Shown here one piece after another: positions 38,001-47,538 of a DNA stretch of 64,000 bases (position 1 is the first letter of the stretch; each line of letters begins with the position of its first letter). Origin of the DNA: Flavobacterium nackdongense (GTDB lineage Bacteria > Bacteroidota > Bacteroidia > Flavobacteriales > Flavobacteriaceae); contig NZ_CP037933.1 in the NCBI RefSeq assembly GCF_004355225.1, positions 744,001-808,000 on the forward strand. Direction: 5' to 3'. The notes beneath the pieces were generated by a model. It did not search any database, was not told the origin of the DNA, and saw only the letters and a program-made list of their open reading frames with translations. The translations under genes and the position numbers were made by a program.

Positions 38001-38330
38001 TTTAAAGTTTCAAGTTTTAGGTTAATTGATTAATCGGTTAATCGGTTAACTGTTAAGGAGTTTTGGGTTTATTGTTTATGGTTTATGGTTGTGGGTTCTC
38101 TTCCTCTTCTAACTTCTCGCTTCCTGCTTCCAGCTTCCCGCTTCTAATTTTCTATTTTCTGAATCTACCATCTAGTTTAAGGTTTAAAGTTTCAGGTTAA
38201 TTGATTAATCGGTTAACTGTTAAGGAGTTTTGGGTTTATTGTTTATGGTTTATTGTTTATGGTTGTGGGTTCTCTTCCTCTTCTAACTTCCTGCTTCCCG
38301 CTTCCCGCTTCCCGCTTCCTGCTTTCAGAC
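35040..38330. repeat. Long tandem array, 16 units of about 175-200 bp
   Basis: The landmark ttttctgaatct(g/a)ccatct recurs 16 times from about 35290 to 38162, spaced roughly 173-202 bases. Units alternate between two main forms (gccatctgg and accatctag) with differing runs of gtttattgtttatgg, giving a higher-order repeat of about 390 bases. Each unit has a G/T-rich half (ggtttaagg, ggttaatcgg) and a C/T-rich half (ctcttcctcttctaac, cgcttcctgcttccag). It separates mocA from xdhC and provides the last ~26 codons of the xdhC frame. Confidence 0.95.
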
Positions 38331-39292
38331 AGTATTTCGGAACAAATGGATAAGGCGATTTCTTGGGGTGTTATGGATCCGATGTCAAGTCCTGCTGGGC
38401 TGTGGATTTTTTCTAAAAAGGCTTCCTCTAGTTCGGGTTGCTGTTCTACCAATTCATTGATTAATTTTTGTCCTCTTGCCTTGGCGCCAAGCAACCCAAT
38501 GTAGGCGGCTTGACAATCCTTGATGGCTAATAAATACTGCAGGTCGCGGGCATAACTGTGGGTCATCAATACGATAGCCGTTTGCTCGTCAAATGCTTGC
38601 TGTTGCACTTCGTTGGGTTCGAGTTTGAGGAGTTGGTGCACACCTGGAAAGTCAAGGGGCGTTTTGGTGCTGAGGGCACTTGCCACAAGAACTACTTCCC
38701 AACCCAAAACCGAGGCTAGCAAACACAAATGCACCGCATCGTGTTCGGCGCCGACAATAATCAAGCGGAAACAAGGTTGCAGTTGCTGTTCGAGCACTAA
38801 GGCGGTAGTCCTCGCCTTGGATTCGGCTTGGGAGGTGTTGGCCAAAGCGAACCACTTGTTGGTGTCGAAGGAGATTTGGGAGCCCCAATGGTCACTGTTG
38901 CCTAATTGTCGCTCATAATAGGTCTTGATTTGCAATGGTTTTCGCCCTGCAACTGCATTTTCGAATGCCTGAAGCAAAGCCTCCTCGGGATGGAAAGTCT
39001 CTATCAATATGTAGAGGGTTCCCTCGCAACCCAAGCGATACCGGCCGTCATAGGTCATCATCTTGGGTTGGTTGGTCTGAAATACGGATTCGGCTTGCTT
39101 TTGGATTTCTTTTTCAACGCAACCGCCACTGATGGCGCCGGTATGCTTGCCGTCCTCGCAGAGGAGCATGCGCACGCCCGGCTTTCGATAGGAGGATCCT
39201 TCTAAGGCTACCAAAGTGGCCATTACGGTTTTGATGCCTTTTTTTTGGGCTTTCTTGAAGCTATGGATGCAGTTTTTGAACTCGAAGGTCAT
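38243..39292 (-). CDS. xdhC: XdhC/CoxI family maturation factor
   Basis: The 349-residue protein has the XdhC N-terminal domain with LEGSSYRKPGVRML (30-43) and SGGCVEKEI (55-63; C58), and a C-terminal Rossmann-like domain (FRLIIVGAEHDAVHLC, about 175-190). XdhC binds molybdenum cofactor and helps insert its mature form into xanthine-dehydrogenase-type enzymes; it fits with MocA nearby. The last ~26 residues (from SRKREAGSGKQEVRRGRE) are encoded by the end of the tandem array and are not expected in the family, so the native stop has probably been lost. No catalytic enzyme subunits are in the window. Confidence 0.88.
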   Translation of the reverse strand: MTFEFKNCIHSFKKAQKKGIKTVMATLVALEGSSYRKPGVRMLLCEDGKHTGAISGGCVEKEIQKQAESVFQTNQPKMMTYDGRYRLGCEGTLYILIETFHPEEALLQAFENAVAGRKPLQIKTYYERQLGNSDHWGSQISFDTNKWFALANTSQAESKARTTALVLEQQLQPCFRLIIVGAEHDAVHLCLLASVLGWEVVLVASALSTKTPLDFPGVHQLLKLEPNEVQQQAFDEQTAIVLMTHSYARDLQYLLAIKDCQAAYIGLLGAKARGQKLINELVEQQPELEEAFLEKIHSPAGLDIGSITPQEIALSICSEILSESRKREAGSGKQEVRRGREPTTINNKP

Positions 39293-40212
39293 GGTTGTAT
39301 TGTTTGTGGTTTGTGGTTTATAGTTTATAGTTTAGGGTTTGTTTAAAATTGTTTAAAGTTTAAAGTTGCGGGTTTAAGGTTGCGGGTTATGAGTTGGGGG
39401 TTTGTGGTTTGTGGTTTGTGGTTGTTTAAAATTGTTTAAGGTTTAAGGTTGTTTGAAGTTGCGGGTTGGGGGTTACGGGTTTGTGGTTGAGGGTTGTTTA
39501 AAATTGTTTAAGGTTTAAAGTTTAAGGTTGAGGGTTAGGAGTGGCAAAATGCAACGTACTTGCTTTTGCAACCCAAATGTAACCAACTTAACTCAAATTT
39601 TCAAGAGTTTGGAGGCTGGAATTGTATTTTTTAAGTTTTGCTGTTGTTGGTGTGGAAGACAATACTTTTAGACTCCTAAGAAAATCGAGATAATTACGTT
39701 TTATAGTGGGGCGGCTAGCGGTTTGAGGTGATGGGTTATTGGTTTTCTATTATCGGTTATCTGTTGGCCTTGTAATCTTGAAGGACTAGATATACCTTAG
39801 TATTCACCCTGACTCCTGCTAATCCTTTTTTGTGAAGCTGTCTTTTATACCCATTAGGACTATAGGTGCTTTGCTATTCTTGCCAGATTGGCACTAGGTT
39901 CGGATACTGCTGCAGAATGACAGCCTTTGTATTGCTATAACAAACCTAGCTCTCCAAAATAAAATAGGCTTCAGGCTGTGGAATGAATTAGTTGAAAAGC
40001 AGATTCTTAGAACAGCCTCCTTTTTTAATCCCTTACTGCTATTAGTTGTTTTTTTTACCTTTTTTTTTATTAATGCCTCAAATTAATAAAATTTTAATAA
40101 AATTTTGAGTATTAATTATTTAAAAATTAATCGTGCGCTGAGTAATTTGTAACCTATTAACGTGTAGTTAATTCAATTTTATTAATTAACCATTAAAAAA
40201 AAACAAAAAGTT
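39293..40212. other. Gap: low-complexity tract, then AT-rich leader
   Basis: Bases 39293-39540 continue the G/T-rich words (ggtttgtggttt, gtttaaggttg). Bases 39541-40212 hold no recognisable gene. The last 130 bases are very AT-rich and likely include the promoter of the next gene; taatttg at about 40144 is near, but not equal to, a -7 box. Confidence 0.6.
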
Positions 40213-42636
40213 ATGAAATCAAAATTACTGAATCGAAAAAAGTTCAACTTACTAGTGTGCAGTTTGAGCTTTTTATTTTGTCTGAATTTATGTTTTGCGC
40301 AAAATCCGCCCTCAGCAACCGATATTGCTACAGACGGCGATTACCGATCTAAAGCAACTGGGACTTGGAATACTGCATCTACCTGGGAAACAAGAACTGC
40401 TGGGGCTTGGGCTGAGGCAACCGCTGCTCCTGGAGCAACAAACACGGTGTACATACAATCAGGCCATACTGTCACTGTTGATGCCCTTTCAGTATCTTGT
40501 TATAGTTTGCATATTAGCGCTACAGTAACTGGTACCACAGGAGTTCTTGCAGTTGGAGCAGGAAATACGGTCAATGTTAATGGAAAAATTAGATGTTATA
40601 CGGGGACAGCTGTTACTGGAATTGCAGACGGTTCGTATTTAGGTACAGATTCTACCGGTACGCTCTCGGCTATGATCACCCCGCCAAACAGCAGCACAAT
40701 AAAATTTGTTGGAGCTACGAGAGGGATTACATTTACTGGTGAATGGAATGCAGTTTCAACAAATAATGGCGCAGAATTTGCATTGGACGCTGGTGCAACT
40801 GGAATTTTAAATAGTGGAATCAGATTTAATCCGCTTACATTTTCAAGCGGAAAAGTCGATGCAAAGAATGCTCTGTCAAGTACAGGACCAACTACAATAA
40901 AAAATGGAGCTATTGTAACTTCAACAAGAACAGGTACTTCTCCAGTTATCAATCTGGGTACGACTATAACCATCGACAATGGTGGTACTTTGGAACTAAA
41001 AGGAGCAGTTCCTAATTTATCATTAAGTGGATTATTTACCAACAATGGTACTATTATCTATGCTGCTGCGAGTGGAACGCAAAAAGCGCTTTCCAGCGAT
41101 ACTGCTGGAGCTAACCCATTTTTAAATTACAATAATTTAGTAGTAAATTCTACAGCAACACTTGTTATACCAGCGTTAAAAAACATAGAAATTTCAGGGA
41201 TTTTAACCAATAGCGGAGTAATTACAAATAGCGGCATTTTAACTCTTAAGTCAACTAGCTCGGGCTCTGCAAGTTTAGTGAGTTCTAGTAGCGTTGCTAA
41301 TGTGCAACTACAACGCTATTTGAGCAGCAACCAACGCGGCTGGAGGCTGTTGAGCAATCCATTGGATTCTAAAACGTTTAGTACTTTAGCAACAGATAGC
41401 GGGATTACTTTAGGTACTAATTATACAGGAGAATATGTTTCTGGCACCAACACTTGGACTAGTACAGATGGTTCGGCTTCTATGGATACGCAAAAAGCGT
41501 ATAAAGTATTTATTACAGGTCTTAGTGGAGAAGCTCCTGCTTATGCTACTGGACCTTCGAATGTAACTTTGGTGAACAAAGGAACGGCAGCTAATGTCGC
41601 GCCTGCTTCAATCGCTACTACTGCAGGTCAATTTTACTTGTTAGCCAATCCTTATACAGCTCCTGTGAGCGTTTCCAGTATAATTGCTGCAAGTACTGGA
41701 TTAAGCAATACCGTTTCTTACTACAATCCGAACAATGCTGCTACAGATGTAAAAGTAAAAGCTGGAGGGTATGACACTCCAACTGTTTCAGGAGCTGCTG
41801 GGAGCGCTACTGACGTCGTCATTCCTGCCATGGGTGCGATTTTTGTTCAAGCTACTGCAGATGGTAGTATCAACGTTCCTACATCAGCAATATTCACTGG
41901 AACTCCATTGCAAACTGGTACCTACAATCATAAAGTGGCACAAAAAAATGGTGCTGCAACCCCTTCCTTAAAACTAGAAATAAACAGTGATGGTATTTAT
42001 TATGATGCTTTAGCCTTGCGATTCAGAGCAACGACTGATGGTAGCAGCAATATCGATTTTGGAAAATTACCGAATTCCATATTAGACACCTATAGCATCG
42101 CGGGAACCAACAAAATGGCGGTTTCCGAATTGGAATTGGCGGCTCAAACTATTCCGCTTGGAATAACTTCCAGTATTCAAAAGAATTATACGGTTAGAGT
42201 AACTGAAAACAGTATTCCAGCTGGTTTTGAAGCAGTTCTTGTTGATACTTACTTGAACACCAATACGGATTTGACTCAAGGAACTGACTATGTTTTTACG
42301 ATCGATAGCAACCCAGCCAGTCAAGGAAATGCTCGTTTCGCCATCAATTTAAGAACAGCTAGTTCTTTAGGAGTTAGCGTAAACGAATTGGATTCAAAAA
42401 TTCAATTGTGGCCAAACCCTGCTCGTGCTGAAGTGAACATCACCAACGGACAAAATACCACCGATGGCGCTTCAAGAATTGAAATTAGTAATCTAAACGG
42501 ACAACTGATTCATTCTCAAAAATCGAATCCAGGAACCACTACCACCATTCAAACGAAAGCTTGGTCTGCGGGAGTTTATATCCTAAAAGCATCGAACAAC
42601 GGAACTGCAACTACTAAAAAACTAATTATTCAATAA
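40213..42636 (+). CDS. Secreted T9SS type A sorting-domain protein
   Basis: The 807-residue protein begins with a signal peptide (hydrophobic 12-29, likely cleavage after CFA, before QNPPS). The middle is rich in Thr, Ser, Gly and Asn and resembles a beta-solenoid/beta-sandwich with sequences such as GTWNTASTWE and VTVDALS, similar to G8-like or polymorphic surface modules. The last ~85 residues (WPNPARAEVNIT...KKLIIQ) are a T9SS type A tail, which sends it through the type IX system to the outer surface. The function is unknown; it could be an adhesin or surface structural protein. It is followed by a small signal/membrane-segment gene 3 bases later. Confidence 0.8.
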   Translation: MKSKLLNRKKFNLLVCSLSFLFCLNLCFAQNPPSATDIATDGDYRSKATGTWNTASTWETRTAGAWAEATAAPGATNTVYIQSGHTVTVDALSVSCYSLHISATVTGTTGVLAVGAGNTVNVNGKIRCYTGTAVTGIADGSYLGTDSTGTLSAMITPPNSSTIKFVGATRGITFTGEWNAVSTNNGAEFALDAGATGILNSGIRFNPLTFSSGKVDAKNALSSTGPTTIKNGAIVTSTRTGTSPVINLGTTITIDNGGTLELKGAVPNLSLSGLFTNNGTIIYAAASGTQKALSSDTAGANPFLNYNNLVVNSTATLVIPALKNIEISGILTNSGVITNSGILTLKSTSSGSASLVSSSSVANVQLQRYLSSNQRGWRLLSNPLDSKTFSTLATDSGITLGTNYTGEYVSGTNTWTSTDGSASMDTQKAYKVFITGLSGEAPAYATGPSNVTLVNKGTAANVAPASIATTAGQFYLLANPYTAPVSVSSIIAASTGLSNTVSYYNPNNAATDVKVKAGGYDTPTVSGAAGSATDVVIPAMGAIFVQATADGSINVPTSAIFTGTPLQTGTYNHKVAQKNGAATPSLKLEINSDGIYYDALALRFRATTDGSSNIDFGKLPNSILDTYSIAGTNKMAVSELELAAQTIPLGITSSIQKNYTVRVTENSIPAGFEAVLVDTYLNTNTDLTQGTDYVFTIDSNPASQGNARFAINLRTASSLGVSVNELDSKIQLWPNPARAEVNITNGQNTTDGASRIEISNLNGQLIHSQKSNPGTTTTIQTKAWSAGVYILKASNNGTATTKKLIIQ

Positions 42637-42639
42637 GCC

Positions 42640-42840
42640 ATGAAAAAAACAATTTATATCCTAGCTAGTTTATTTATTATGCTATTTACAAGTCCAATTT
42701 TTGCACAAGAAGACCCAGGAGCTGATCCAGACCCAGCCCCAATTGGTGATTATCTTTGGGTTTTGGCCGCAATAGGTTTGGTATTAGTTTACCTGAAATT
42801 CAGATCGATGCGCCGCAAAATCGACAATAATTTAAAATAG
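42640..42840 (+). CDS. Small membrane-anchored protein (66 aa)
   Basis: The 66-residue protein has a signal-like N-terminus (MKKTIYILASLFIMLF, likely cleavage after IFA), a short acidic Asp/Pro-rich linker (EDPGADPDPAPIGD) and a transmembrane segment (about 39-54) followed by a basic end (KFRSMRRK). It starts 3 bases after the large surface protein and ends with a terminator at 42871, so the two form one operon. This type of small protein often follows T9SS-secreted proteins; its role is unknown. Confidence 0.75.
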   Translation: MKKTIYILASLFIMLFTSPIFAQEDPGADPDPAPIGDYLWVLAAIGLVLVYLKFRSMRRKIDNNLK

Positions 42841-42870
42841 GTTTTTTTAATAGTTAGCGCCTGTTTTTCT

Positions 42871-42904
42871 AAACCCTGCTCCACCTTGGAGCAGGGTTTT
42901 TTAT
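42871..42904 (+). terminator. Intrinsic terminator after the 66-aa gene
   Basis: The arms aaaccctgctcc and ggagcagggttt enclose a five-base loop and are followed by T bases. It lies 30 bases after the stop. Confidence 0.93.
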
Positions 42905-43528
42905 GCCAATTATATCTTAAACCCGCCTGAATCAATTAGATACCAATACACTATCTCATACCAAAAACGCATATAAAATAGTCCTAAATAGTAGGCTATT
43001 TGTCAGTCCATAGGATTCGCCAAGCACAAGTGTAGAGACGCTTACAGCGTGACAAGCTGACTCGCAAATTGGGTTAAAATCTAATTTTTGTTTGATCTTA
43101 TTTCGTCACTATATCAGGATGTTACCCTATATGAATTTAACTAAGCTGTTTCTACTGGGTTTTGTGTGAAAATAAAAAACAATTATAAAATATAATACCA
43201 CTGTTTTAAACCATTAAGATTAAGAAAATTAAGGTTGTGAGTATGCTTAATGAAACTAGCGAAGCTAACTTAATGTTCTCAATGGTTTGAAATAAAATGA
43301 ATGTTCACAACATTTCCAGTAGAACCACTAAACTTAATTTCGTTTGGCCTCATTTGCAAATGCTACAAAAACGTAATTTCTGATACAATTTCAAGAACAT
43401 TAATTTCTTTTTTCTTGAAATAAAAGTCATTTATCCCTGAATTAATTATTTATTATGCCATTATTAATCTGGAATTAATCGATTGTTAATTGCCTGATCT
43501 TTTCTTTGTATGTATAATTTAAGTCACA
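42905..43528. other. Gap with palindromic repeat
   Basis: No gene is seen. An imperfect inverted repeat (aaccattaagattaagaaaatt / cttaatgttctcaatggttt) lies at about 43207-43290 and is related to 5.7 kb. The end has TTTCTTTG (43501-43508), one base from TAnnTTTG, with TTG at 43483; spacing of 15 is short, so this is a weak promoter candidate. Confidence 0.55.
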
Positions 43529-45820
43529 ATGAAGAAAATAATAGGACTCAGCCTTTTTCAAATCGTCTTTTTGGTGAGCAGTTGCCCTGCCCAAAAAAAG
43601 AGTACTTCAAAAACAACAGACCCTACCCAATACGTCAACACTTTTATTGGCACAGGAGGCCACGGTCATACTTTTCCGGGGGCAACCCTACCCTATGGAA
43701 TGGTGCAATTAAGTCCTGATACGCGAACCCTAGAATGGGATGCTTGCGGGGGCTATCATTATACCGATAGTTCTATCATGGGTTTTTCGCATACCCATTT
43801 GAGTGGCACAGGAATCAGCGATTTGGGCGATGTGCTGTTTATGCCCTTTACAGGAACGCCAAAACTCCAAGTAGGAACTCCCGAAGATCCTGATTCAGGC
43901 TACCGTTCCCGATTCAGCCATCAGGATGAAAAGGCAGAGCCTGGCTATTATAGTGTGCTATTGAAAGATGATAACATTAAAGCAGCACTAACCGCAACGA
44001 CCCGCGCTGGATTTCATCAATATACTTATTATAATGCAGGTCCCTCTGGTATTATCATTGATTTGGCACACACCATTTATGAAGATAAAAAGCCAGACCA
44101 AGAAATACGCATCATTAGCAATACTGAAATTCAAGGCTACAAAAAATCGAGTGGTTGGGCCGTAGACCAAAATCTGTTTTTTCACGCTAAGTTCAGCCAA
44201 CCCTTTACTTGTGTTTTCTATGATAATGGAAAAAAAATAGATACTAAAGACCTTGCCAAAGCCAGTCATCTGGTGGCTGTTTTAACTTTTGACATCCAAA
44301 AAGGGGAACAAATCTTGGCCAAAGTAGGCATTTCAGCTGTGGATAATTGGGGTGCTCAACAGAATTTAGAAAAAGAAATCCCCAATTGGGACTTTGAGGG
44401 AGTCAAAAAGGCAGCGCACGAACTTTGGCAAAAGGAGCTTAGCAAAATCAACATTGCGGGCGGCACCACCGATGAAAAAACCATTTTTTACACCTCCCTG
44501 TACCATACGGCAATCAGTCCGAACCTATTCACCGATGTCGATTTTCGCTATCGTGGTATGGATAAAAAAATAAAAAACTCTAATGGCAAAAATTCCTATA
44601 CTGTGTTTTCGCTTTGGGACACTTTTAGAGCCTTCAATCCCCTAAAAACCATTTTGGATCCCGAGCGAACCAATGATTTCATCAATACCTTGCTTCACAA
44701 GTATGACGAAGGAGGAGTTTTGCCAATGTGGGAGTTAGTTGCCAATTACACCGGCTGCATGATCGGCTACCATTCGGTTCCCGTTGTTGTCGATGCCTAC
44801 AATAAAGGGATTCGCAACTTCGATGTAGATAAAGCGTACAAAGCCATGAAAGAAGCGGCTAGCTACAATCGCAGCGGCATCCTTTTTCCCAATGAAGACG
44901 TCGCCAATAGGCTGATGCCAAAAGCGAAATTGTACAACGAACAATTGGGTTATATTCCGTCGGATCTCGAAAAACAGTCGGTTTCCAAAGCGCTGGAATA
45001 TGCTTATGATGATTGGTGTATTGCGCAAATGGCGAAAGACTTGGGCAAAACAGAAGATTATACCCTATTTATGGAACGTTCCAAACGATACAAAACCTAT
45101 TACGATACCACAACAGGATTTATGCGCGGTAAAAATCAGGATGGGAGTTGGAGAACGCCTTTTGACCCTCGCTTTTCGCAGCACAATGTCAATGATTATA
45201 CCGAAGGCAATGCCTATCAATGGACTTGGTTTGTACCGCAAGATGTAGCAGGCTTGGTCGAACTGATGGGTGGTAAAACCGCTTTTATCAAAAATCTGGA
45301 CAAGCTGTTTTCGACCAGTTCAGCGTTGACAGGCGGCACCGTATCGAGCGATATCACTGGATTGATTGGTCAATATGCGCACGGAAACGAGCCCAGCCAC
45401 CACATCACACATTTGTACAACTTTGTTGGTGAATCTTGGAAAACCCAAAAACTAACTGACGATATCATGAAAACCTTGTATTTCAACAATCCCAATGGCT
45501 TGGCAGGCAACGAAGACTGTGGTCAAATGTCGGCTTGGTATGTGCTAAATGCGATGGGATTTTACTCTTTTTGCCCGGGTGACAACACCTACTCTATCGG
45601 TCGTCCGCTATTTGATACCGTCAGTATTCCGCTTGCCAATGGCAAAACCTTCCAAATCAAAACCAAGAATAATAGCGCCAACAATAAATATATTCAATCG
45701 GCCAAACTCAATGGAGTGCCCTTGAAAAAACCATTTTTTAGTCATCAAGACCTGGTCAACGGCGGTGTTTTAGAATTTGAAATGGGCAATACCATCAACA
45801 AAACCGTGTTTACGAATTAA
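43529..45820 (+). CDS. GH92 alpha-mannosidase, lipoprotein
   Basis: The 763-residue protein matches glycoside hydrolase family 92: GGHGHTFPGATLPYGMVQLSP near the start, the GNEPSHH segment, and GNEDCGQMSAWYV late in the chain are family signatures with likely catalytic acids. GH92 enzymes are calcium-dependent exo-alpha-mannosidases. The N-terminus (FLVSSC, C19) is a lipobox, so it is a lipoprotein. It is followed by a terminator-like hairpin. The nearby GH71/99-like gene and MFS transporter support use of alpha-mannan or another alpha-linked glycan. Confidence 0.93.
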   Translation: MKKIIGLSLFQIVFLVSSCPAQKKSTSKTTDPTQYVNTFIGTGGHGHTFPGATLPYGMVQLSPDTRTLEWDACGGYHYTDSSIMGFSHTHLSGTGISDLGDVLFMPFTGTPKLQVGTPEDPDSGYRSRFSHQDEKAEPGYYSVLLKDDNIKAALTATTRAGFHQYTYYNAGPSGIIIDLAHTIYEDKKPDQEIRIISNTEIQGYKKSSGWAVDQNLFFHAKFSQPFTCVFYDNGKKIDTKDLAKASHLVAVLTFDIQKGEQILAKVGISAVDNWGAQQNLEKEIPNWDFEGVKKAAHELWQKELSKINIAGGTTDEKTIFYTSLYHTAISPNLFTDVDFRYRGMDKKIKNSNGKNSYTVFSLWDTFRAFNPLKTILDPERTNDFINTLLHKYDEGGVLPMWELVANYTGCMIGYHSVPVVVDAYNKGIRNFDVDKAYKAMKEAASYNRSGILFPNEDVANRLMPKAKLYNEQLGYIPSDLEKQSVSKALEYAYDDWCIAQMAKDLGKTEDYTLFMERSKRYKTYYDTTTGFMRGKNQDGSWRTPFDPRFSQHNVNDYTEGNAYQWTWFVPQDVAGLVELMGGKTAFIKNLDKLFSTSSALTGGTVSSDITGLIGQYAHGNEPSHHITHLYNFVGESWKTQKLTDDIMKTLYFNNPNGLAGNEDCGQMSAWYVLNAMGFYSFCPGDNTYSIGRPLFDTVSIPLANGKTFQIKTKNNSANNKYIQSAKLNGVPLKKPFFSHQDLVNGGVLEFEMGNTINKTVFTN

Positions 45821-45865
45821 TTTTTTTAGCAAATTCAAATGAAGAGCTAACTAAAAGACGTATAA

Positions 45866-45898
45866 AGACCTATAAGGTTTTAAAAACCTTATAGGTCT
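45866..45898 (+). terminator. Perfect hairpin after the GH92 gene
   Basis: The 16-base arms agacctataaggtttt and aaaaccttataggtct are separated by one base; they form a long hairpin 46 bases after the stop. It is likely a terminator or REP-like element. Confidence 0.65.
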
Positions 45899-46231
45899 GA
45901 TCTCATAGGTCTGATAAAAAATCGATTTTCTAGTTGTTGGGTGAAACCCCTGAATAAGGGTCTGTTGATAGTCGAAATGCACCGTTCCCGGGGAACTCCT
46001 TTGTAACGAATTCTATTTTTTCAACGGATTGAAATCCGTTGCTACAAAACAAGTCGTTCCGAAGGAACTTTATGGCGAAGAGCCGTAGGCTCGAAACATA
46101 TTATAAGGATGGATTTCAATCCGTCCTCCCGAAACATATTGTTGGAATGGATTTTAATCCATCAAAAATGAAGCAACACCAATCAAGAAAAGAGCCCAAA
46201 CTAGGCAAACAATGTACCAAATAAAGTAAAA
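45899..46231. repeat. Cluster of short palindromes
   Basis: Several short hairpins follow one another: aacggattgaaatccgtt (about 46022), gttccgaaggaac (about 46053), agccgtaggct (about 46082) and ggatggatttcaatccgtcc (about 46107). No gene is supported; the small 61-codon frame here is composed of repeat DNA. Confidence 0.7.
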
Positions 46232-47515
46232 ATGAAAACAAAAATCATCCTCATTCTTCTCGCTTCCTTCCTTTTTGCTGTTCGTTCCAATGCCCAAAAC
46301 AAGCATCGTAAAGACAGTAAATATCCCAATTACAAAGGACTACTAATGGCTGGCTATCAAGGTTGGTTTCGCGCACCGAAGGATGGAATTATGTATCCCG
46401 ACGAAACCAAAATGCGCATCGATATGTGGCCCGAGGTTTCCGAATATCAAAAAACCTATCCTACCGGCTTGAAATTGGCCGATGGTTCTACCGCTCGATT
46501 TTTTAGTTCGGATGATGCGAGTACGGTCGATCTGCATTTCAAATGGATGAAAGAATACCAACTCGATGGTGTTTTTATGCAGCGGTTTTTCAATGCTACT
46601 GATGTAAAAGCGCGACATACAGGCGCGACAAATGTATTGCGAAATGCCATCGCTGCTGCCTCCAAATACGAACGAGCCTTAGGCGTTATGTATGACCTTT
46701 CGGGACTTAAAGCGCAGGGTGAAGATTGTTCTAAACTCATCGAGGATTGGAAATACTTGGTCGATTCGTTGAAAGTGACCAATCCATCGGGTACCAACAC
46801 TTATATTTTGCACAACGGCAAGCCCCTGGTGACTATTTGGGGATTGGGTTTTCCGGATCGTGAGTACAACATTCGCCAGATCGGAATAGACCGCTTTATC
46901 GACTTCTTGAAAAATGACCCAAAATATGGGGGATGCGCCGTGATGTTAGGCGTTCCCACCTATTGGCGCGATTTAAATTCGGATTGCGCTTCGGATCCTT
47001 ACCTGCATGAATTAATCAAACAAGCGGATATTGTTTTGCCCTGGACGGTGCAACGTTTTTCTCCCCTTTTGCACAATGACATGGATCGCTACCGTGACCT
47101 AATACTGGGCGACATCAAATGGTGTAAAGAGAACCGATTGGATTATGTGCCTTGCGTTACGCCCGGTTTTAGCTGGCACAATTTGAGCAAATTTGAATTT
47201 CCCGATGACATCAAACCGGTAGGATCGATTCCCCGACAGGGCGGACGATTTTATTGGCAACAAATTGCGACGGCAATCAAAGCGGGTGCGACGATGCTCT
47301 ACATCGCGATGTTTGACGAGGTCAATGAAGGAACGGCCATTTTCAAATGCAGCGATACGCCGCCGGTAAGCACGACCGCTAAATTTATCACGATGGACGG
47401 AAAACCTTCGGACACTTATTTGTGGCTAACAGGCCAAGCTGGAAAAATGTTGCGCAAGGAAATACCTTTTTCTGCCCAAATGCCCTATCGAGATACTTCA
47501 TCAACTTCAAAATAA
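46232..47515 (+). CDS. Secreted GH71/GH99-like glycoside hydrolase
   Basis: The 427-residue protein has a signal peptide (hydrophobic 5-20, cleavage near SNA). The mature part resembles GH71/GH99-type (beta/alpha)8-barrel enzymes: MAGYQGWFRAP (39-49), DGVFMQRFF, PLVTIWGLGFPDRE and AMFDEVNEG are typical. GH99 enzymes are endo-alpha-mannanases and GH71 enzymes are alpha-1,3-glucanases; I cannot decide between them from sequence alone. It has no T9SS tail, so it is periplasmic or outer-membrane associated. It is followed 23 bases later by an MFS transporter. Confidence 0.85.
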   Translation: MKTKIILILLASFLFAVRSNAQNKHRKDSKYPNYKGLLMAGYQGWFRAPKDGIMYPDETKMRIDMWPEVSEYQKTYPTGLKLADGSTARFFSSDDASTVDLHFKWMKEYQLDGVFMQRFFNATDVKARHTGATNVLRNAIAAASKYERALGVMYDLSGLKAQGEDCSKLIEDWKYLVDSLKVTNPSGTNTYILHNGKPLVTIWGLGFPDREYNIRQIGIDRFIDFLKNDPKYGGCAVMLGVPTYWRDLNSDCASDPYLHELIKQADIVLPWTVQRFSPLLHNDMDRYRDLILGDIKWCKENRLDYVPCVTPGFSWHNLSKFEFPDDIKPVGSIPRQGGRFYWQQIATAIKAGATMLYIAMFDEVNEGTAIFKCSDTPPVSTTAKFITMDGKPSDTYLWLTGQAGKMLRKEIPFSAQMPYRDTSSTSK

Positions 47516-47538
47516 CGGACTTTAAAAACACCCAAAAT

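Noticed and set aside
40596..41045. 149-codon minus-strand frame inside the surface protein gene
   Set aside because: It is a shadow of the repetitive Thr/Gly/Asn coding sequence.
46039..46224. 61-codon frame before the GH71/99-like gene
   Set aside because: It is made of short palindromic repeats and has no protein-like pattern.
47422..47538. Earlier in-frame start for the MFS transporter
   Set aside because: It overlaps the end of the GH71/99-like gene and adds a non-membrane segment; the ATG at 47539 gives a natural N-terminus.
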